DNA of 9,986 bases, from NCBI GenBank assembly GCA_003162555.1, contig PMNQ01000058.1, positions 12,511 to 22,496 of the forward strand, read 5' to 3'. The stretch is from Gammaproteobacteria bacterium (GTDB lineage: Bacteria; Pseudomonadota; Gammaproteobacteria; Steroidobacterales; Steroidobacteraceae). The position numbers were made by a program, and so were the translations under genes. Below the pieces are notes generated by a model. It did no database searches. It was not told the DNA's origin and was given only the letters and a program-made list of their open reading frames with translations. This document shows positions 6,296 through 9,986 of this stretch, in pieces; position 1 is the first letter of the stretch, and every line of letters starts with the position of its first letter.

Positions 6296-9200
6296 ATGGA
6301 TAGTTATCAGGACGATGTTCGGACTGCGAAGGGGCTGCGCCGGCATGGCGCCGGCACCGTTGCCATGTTGGCAGCGGCTACCGTCAGCCTGCTCGCATTC
6401 CAGTCAGTAGCCGTGGCGGCGGATGACACCGCAGCTTCGAACGCGGCGTTGGAAGAAGTCGTAATCACCGGTTCGAGCATCGCGCAGCGCGCCGATAACG
6501 CATCGGTGCCGGTCACGATCATCACGGCGAAGGATATCGCCAAGACTGGCCTGACCTCCGCGAGCGATCTGATCCAGAAGATTCCGGCGATGCAAGGTTT
6601 CATCGCGCAGTCCAACTCGGTGAACGGCGCCGGCGCCGGCCAGACCACCGCGGCACTGCACTCGCTGCCCTCGAAGTACACCGTAGTACTGCTCGATGGC
6701 GAACGCGTTGCAGGTTATGCCCTGAACAACGGCCTGGGCGGCGGTTCCGCCGTCAACCTCGAGAGCATTCCGCTGGAAGCGATCGAGCGCGTCGAAGTGC
6801 TGACGGATGGCGCCTCAGCGCTGTACGGCGCTGACGCGGTCGCCGGTGTGGTGAACTTCATCACCAAGAAGAACACGACCGACGGCAATGCCTTCTACCA
6901 CGCCACGGTGCCCGACCAGCAGGGCGGCGGCGGCTGGAGCGCGGGCTTCACCAAGGGCTTCGGCGACCTGAAGAGCGACGGCTACAACATCCTGTTGAGC
7001 TATAGCCATGACGTGCAGGACGTGCTTTGGGCGCGCGACCGCGCATCATCGCGGCAGGGTGGCCTGTTCCACTTCTCCTCCGGTGGCCAGAAGTACGTGT
7101 TCAACACGCGCACCTCGAACACCGAGCCGGGCAACATCATCATTGGCGCGGCTGGCGTCTCCTACAACCCGTACTACACGGCAAACGGCAATTGCGGCAA
7201 CGCGAACGCAGCGGTTCTGGTGTCGGACGCGAACAACGTCACGTGCCGGTTCAACTACGCGGCGACGGTGCAGGATGTTCCTCCGTACGTGCGCGACAGC
7301 GGACTGCTGAAGGGCACGTTCAATGTCGGCGACAACAGCCAGCTGTGGTTCGACGCGGTAGTTTCGCGGTTCGACCTGACCTCGCAGTACGCGCCCCCGG
7401 CGCAGCCGCTGGGCCTCGTGCCGGCCGCATTCGGAGGCGCGGGCCGCCTGCCGGCGCTGTTTAACAAATATGTGCAGCCGTACCTGGCAGCTCATGGCCT
7501 GAGCTATCCCGGTGATGGATCGGGATGCGGCGACCCCACCAATGTGAACGCCCCCGCCTGCGACGTCTCGAGCGCGACGCTCGGTTATCGCGCCGTGTCG
7601 GCCGGTGGCCGTGCTGACGACTGGGGTTACCAGACGCGGCACATTGCGGTTGGCTTCAATACGAAGCTTGCCGACTGGGATATGAAGGCGACGTTTATCG
7701 CTTCCCACGGCAAGAATACCGATACCGCTGCGGGCGGTTATCTGGACTTCGACCTGTTTGCGACTGCAGTGGCCACGGGCGCCTACGATCCGGTGCTCGG
7801 CACGGGCCAGAGCGCACTCAAGGGCACGATCCTGCATGACCGCTTCTCCACCGCGTACACGGACCTGAACACCCTGGAACTCAACGCGCAGCACAAGCTG
7901 TTCGAAATGGGCGGGGGTTCATCCGTACTGTCGGTAGGCGCGGAAATTGCCAAGGCACGTAACAAGACCGACTACAGCGACCTTGAGCTGGCGGCCAACG
8001 GCACGGCGACGCAGCCCAACACCACTGACTCCATCGTCGGCGGCGGCGGCGGCGCGGTGAACTTCAATGCTGACCGTTCCTACTGGGGCGCTTTCGGCGA
8101 ATTCCTGATGCCGATCGCGAACAACCTGAACGTCACGGCCGCCGTGCGTTACGACAGCTATGCGAAGGTGCACAGCTACAACCAGTTCGACACCAATACG
8201 CCGGATCCGGTGACCGGGCTGTACCCGCAGCTCCCGCCCTCAGACCTGGGCAACACGTTCAGCCAGGCCACCTACAAGGTGTCTGCACGCTGGACGCCGG
8301 TGGAGATGTTCTCCATGCGCGCTTCGATCGGCACGGGCTTCAAGGCGCCGGAGATCGGCGATATCGCTGGCACGCTGGCGTTCAATGGTTCGACGGCCGG
8401 CAGCTATGCCTGCCCGATCCCGGGTGCTCCGGGCTGCTTGCCTGGCAATGCCCAGTACGACCTGCTCGCGGGTCCGAACGGTCTTTCCGGCAAGGACGGC
8501 CTGAAGCCTGAGAAGTCCACGCAGTACACCGTTGGCTTCCGCGTCGATCCGGTGAAGGGGCTGTCACTCGGCCTCGACTACTGGAACGTCTCGTTGAAGG
8601 ACCAGATCGAGTCGGCTGGCATCGCCGAGAATCTCGCCTTCACGCATCCGACGCAGTACGCGTCGCTGTTCGTGAGCCCGTACATCGATCCGGTGGGTCA
8701 ATTCACGACGATCGCCCTGGAACAGGTTCCGTTCAATGGCGGTGCGGCGCACTACTCGGGCATCGACTGGAACTTCAACTACAACGCCGATACTGCCATC
8801 GGCAATTGGAATGTGGGTTGGAGCGGCACCTACATGCTGAAGCAGAACTACACCTACACCCCGGGCGGGGCCGAGAACACCGACCTAGGCGTGTTCGGCC
8901 CGGACAACACCGTGGTGTTCAAGACGGTCATGCAGCTGGGTGTCACCCTGCAAACCGGCAAGTGGGGCAACACGCTCAGTGCGCACTACAAGTCGGGCTA
9001 CACGGATATCTCGCAGGTCGGCACTGGGGCGGTCTTCGTCGAAGACCTCACGAACCCCAATGGCTTCGGTGCGGGCGTGGATTTCTGCTGCCTGAGCGTG
9101 CCGGCTTACACGACCTTCGACTGGCAGACGTCATTTGACGTCGCCAAGGCCGTGAACCTGACCTTCGGCGTCAAGAACCTGTCCGACAAGGCTCCGCCGC

Positions 9201-9304
9201 TGTCGTTGCAGAACGCCGGTGGTGGCAACCAGGCTGGGTACGATGGCCGCTATGCCGATCCGATCGGCCGCGCCTACTACCTGCGCGCCAACTACAAGTT
9301 CTAA
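6296..9304 (+). CDS. TonB-dependent outer-membrane receptor (TBDR2)
   Basis: A 1002-residue TonB-powered outer-membrane transporter of a different subfamily from TBDR1. The signal peptide is long: a polar n-region of about 20 residues, a hydrophobic core TVAMLAAATVSLLAFQSVAVA, and a likely cut before residue 42 (ADD). LEEVVITGSS (52-61) is the TonB-box-like motif. The plug runs to about 192 and ends with DGASALYGADAVAGVVNFI (171-189). The usual plug motif 'LRGLG..RTLVLLDGRR' reads ALHSLPSKYTVVLLDGERV (120-138), so the conserved Arg is His and the Gly-Leu-Gly turn is changed. Barrel signatures include IGTGFKAPEIGDI (678-690), VKNLSDKAP (959-967) and YADPIGRAYYLRANYKF (986-1002) with terminal Phe. 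Eight Cys fall in four close pairs (300/317, 411/422, 706/714, 931/932). There is no STN domain. Substrate unknown. Terminators on both sides and a long operator-rich leader indicate its own transcription unit. Confidence 0.96.
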   Translation: MDSYQDDVRTAKGLRRHGAGTVAMLAAATVSLLAFQSVAVAADDTAASNAALEEVVITGSSIAQRADNASVPVTIITAKDIAKTGLTSASDLIQKIPAMQGFIAQSNSVNGAGAGQTTAALHSLPSKYTVVLLDGERVAGYALNNGLGGGSAVNLESIPLEAIERVEVLTDGASALYGADAVAGVVNFITKKNTTDGNAFYHATVPDQQGGGGWSAGFTKGFGDLKSDGYNILLSYSHDVQDVLWARDRASSRQGGLFHFSSGGQKYVFNTRTSNTEPGNIIIGAAGVSYNPYYTANGNCGNANAAVLVSDANNVTCRFNYAATVQDVPPYVRDSGLLKGTFNVGDNSQLWFDAVVSRFDLTSQYAPPAQPLGLVPAAFGGAGRLPALFNKYVQPYLAAHGLSYPGDGSGCGDPTNVNAPACDVSSATLGYRAVSAGGRADDWGYQTRHIAVGFNTKLADWDMKATFIASHGKNTDTAAGGYLDFDLFATAVATGAYDPVLGTGQSALKGTILHDRFSTAYTDLNTLELNAQHKLFEMGGGSSVLSVGAEIAKARNKTDYSDLELAANGTATQPNTTDSIVGGGGGAVNFNADRSYWGAFGEFLMPIANNLNVTAAVRYDSYAKVHSYNQFDTNTPDPVTGLYPQLPPSDLGNTFSQATYKVSARWTPVEMFSMRASIGTGFKAPEIGDIAGTLAFNGSTAGSYACPIPGAPGCLPGNAQYDLLAGPNGLSGKDGLKPEKSTQYTVGFRVDPVKGLSLGLDYWNVSLKDQIESAGIAENLAFTHPTQYASLFVSPYIDPVGQFTTIALEQVPFNGGAAHYSGIDWNFNYNADTAIGNWNVGWSGTYMLKQNYTYTPGGAENTDLGVFGPDNTVVFKTVMQLGVTLQTGKWGNTLSAHYKSGYTDISQVGTGAVFVEDLTNPNGFGAGVDFCCLSVPAYTTFDWQTSFDVAKAVNLTFGVKNLSDKAPPLSLQNAGGGNQAGYDGRYADPIGRAYYLRANYKF

Positions 9305-9316
9305 GCTGAACGAATG

Positions 9317-9335
9317 GGCCACGCGCTGCGTGGCC
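9317..9335 (+). other. Perfect hairpin after TBDR2, upstream of the terminator
   Basis: GGCCACGC (9317-9324), loop GCT, GCGTGGCC (9328-9335): a perfect 8-bp GC stem 12 bp after the stop codon. No T-run follows, so it is likely a 3'-end stabilising or pausing element acting with the next hairpin, as also seen in weaker form after TBDR1. Confidence 0.55.
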
Positions 9336-9342
9336 GACACTC

Positions 9343-9382
9343 AAGGGGAGACGGCCCACAAGCCGTCTCCCCTTTTCTTTTG
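9343..9382 (+). terminator. Intrinsic terminator of TBDR2
   Basis: AAGGGGAGACGGC (9343-9355), loop CCACAA and GCCGTCTCCCCTT (9362-9374) make a perfect 13-bp stem, followed by TTCTTTTGT. The A-run on the left is too short for strong activity on the opposite strand. It should largely separate TBDR2 from the methyltransferase gene. Confidence 0.93.
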
Positions 9383-9388
9383 TATGAT
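9383..9388 (+). promoter_or_regulatory. Possible -10 element for the methyltransferase gene
   Basis: TATGAT matches the sigma70 -10 in 5 of 6 bases and sits directly after the terminator T-tract, giving a leader of about 27 nt. A matching -35 at the right spacing would fall inside the terminator stem and is poor (AAGCCG region), so this is tentative; read-through from TBDR2 is the alternative. Confidence 0.3.
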
Positions 9389-9410
9389 CGCGGCGGTCCG
9401 GCCATCGCAC

Positions 9411-9414
9411 GGAG
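9411..9414 (+). promoter_or_regulatory. Shine-Dalgarno site of the methyltransferase gene
   Basis: GGAG lies 7 nt before the ATG at 9422, the same GGAG spacing as for the S9 peptidase gene. It supports this ATG, which is followed at once by a signal peptide. Confidence 0.75.
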
Positions 9415-9421
9415 CCCCGCC

Positions 9422-9986
9422 ATGAATTCGATACGTAAATCGCTGCACGCCCCGCTGCAAGCCGCAATCGCACTGTTCGCTGCGCTGTCCCTGTGTGCCG
9501 CTGCTGATGCCGCTGACCGCTACGACGCAGCATTGCAGCACTCCGGCCGCAGCGCCGGTGACCTCAAGCGCGATGCGCTTGATCACCCGGCCGAATTGCT
9601 GCGCCTATCAAGGATCCGGCCAGGCATGCAGGTCGCTGACATGCTCGCCGGCGACGGCTACTTCAGCGAACTGCTGAGCTACGTGGTCGGCCCGGGCGGG
9701 CATGTGCTCTTGCTCAATAACAGCTCGTTCGACAAATGGTCGGACGGCGATCGGCAGAAACGGCTCGCGGACCATCGTCTGCCCAATGTCGAGTACCGGC
9801 TCGTCGATCTTGACCACATGAATCTTGCCGCTGCTTCGCTCGATGCGATCGTGCTGAGCAAGGTGTATCACGATCTGTACTGGGTCGACACGACGGGCAT
9901 CTGGTCAAAGTTCGACACCAGTGGCGTGCTGGATCAATTGGTCGCGGCGCTGAAACCCGGTGGCGTGCTGCTGCTGATCGCTCATT
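9422..9986 (+). CDS. Exported class I SAM methyltransferase-like protein (COG4798 type), N-terminal part
   Basis: The frame is open from ATG 9422 to the window end: 188 residues seen, C-terminus missing. Residues 1-31 look like a Sec signal peptide: basic start MNSIRKSLH, core LQAAIALFAALSLCAAA, cut near ADA/AD. The Cys at 25 has Leu before it, so it is not a lipobox. The rest is a Rossmann-type methyltransferase: RPGMQVADMLAGDGYFSELL (66-85) carries motif I, GPGGHVLLLNN covers strand 2, then LSKVYHDLYW and LVAALKPGGVLLLIAH as motif III. The strand-2 end is Asn-Asn where most class I enzymes have Asp or Glu for the SAM ribose; from memory the COG4798 'predicted methyltransferase' family also has Asn there and a conserved YHD..W, so this is a family trait. 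The substrate is unknown, and a secreted SAM enzyme is puzzling because SAM is cytoplasmic. No clear functional link to the TBDRs. Confidence 0.82.
   Translation, partial: MNSIRKSLHAPLQAAIALFAALSLCAAADAADRYDAALQHSGRSAGDLKRDALDHPAELLRLSRIRPGMQVADMLAGDGYFSELLSYVVGPGGHVLLLNNSSFDKWSDGDRQKRLADHRLPNVEYRLVDLDHMNLAAASLDAIVLSKVYHDLYWVDTTGIWSKFDTSGVLDQLVAALKPGGVLLLIAH

Noticed and set aside
7046..7894. Minus-strand open frame inside TBDR2
   Set aside because: Arg/Val-rich shadow of the receptor with no recognisable domain or start signals.
1..9986. Mobile element, CRISPR array, toxin-antitoxin or defence system
   Set aside because: No transposase, integrase, repeat-spacer pattern, small paired genes or nuclease domains were seen on either strand; all genes are ordinary chromosomal transport or enzyme families.

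Overview
The window comes from a high-GC Gram-negative bacterium. Two outer-membrane TonB-dependent receptors (TBDRs) ending in Phe, Sec signal peptides, clear Shine-Dalgarno sites and intrinsic terminators all fit a proteobacterium. The receptor style (A/T/P-rich N-terminus, a V/I-ITGS TonB-box-like motif, DGASxxYGxDAVAGVVN plug ending, paired Cys in loops) is common in Xanthomonadales/Steroidobacter-like gammaproteobacteria and in sphingomonads/caulobacters. That taxonomic placement is inference. I see no phage, IS, CRISPR, tRNA, rRNA or plasmid features.

Layout: (1) 1-546, + strand, the C-terminal part of a sulfotransferase-like protein cut by the window start. (2) 589-2610, - strand, an exported S9 (prolyl-oligopeptidase family) serine peptidase, convergent with the first gene across a 42-bp GC-rich hairpin spacer. 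(3) 2611-2829, a divergent promoter region. (4) 2830-5850, + strand, a 1006-aa TBDR closed by a textbook terminator. (5) 5851-6295, a 445-bp intergenic region unusually rich in inverted repeats: a LacI-type operator core, TTGT/ACAA palindromes and a strong leader hairpin just ahead of the next ribosome binding site. (6) 6296-9304, + strand, a second, divergent TBDR of 1002 aa, closed by tandem hairpins, the second a strong terminator. (7) 9422-9986, + strand, the N-terminal part of an exported COG4798-type methyltransferase, cut by the window end.

How the genes may work together: the exported S9 peptidase, read divergently from TBDR1, suggests a peptide-scavenging module in which oligopeptides cross the outer membrane through the receptor(s) and are cleaved in the periplasm. 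The two TBDRs have separate leaders and terminators, so they are probably separate transcription units with different control. No TonB/ExbBD, inner-membrane transporter, regulator or sigma/anti-sigma gene lies in the window, so the substrate cannot be read directly. I found no convincing new multi-gene system. The points most worth a second look are the operator-rich leader of TBDR2, the paired loop cysteines in both receptors, the altered plug motif in TBDR2, the exported methyltransferase, and the Ser-to-Ala change in the sulfotransferase motif.
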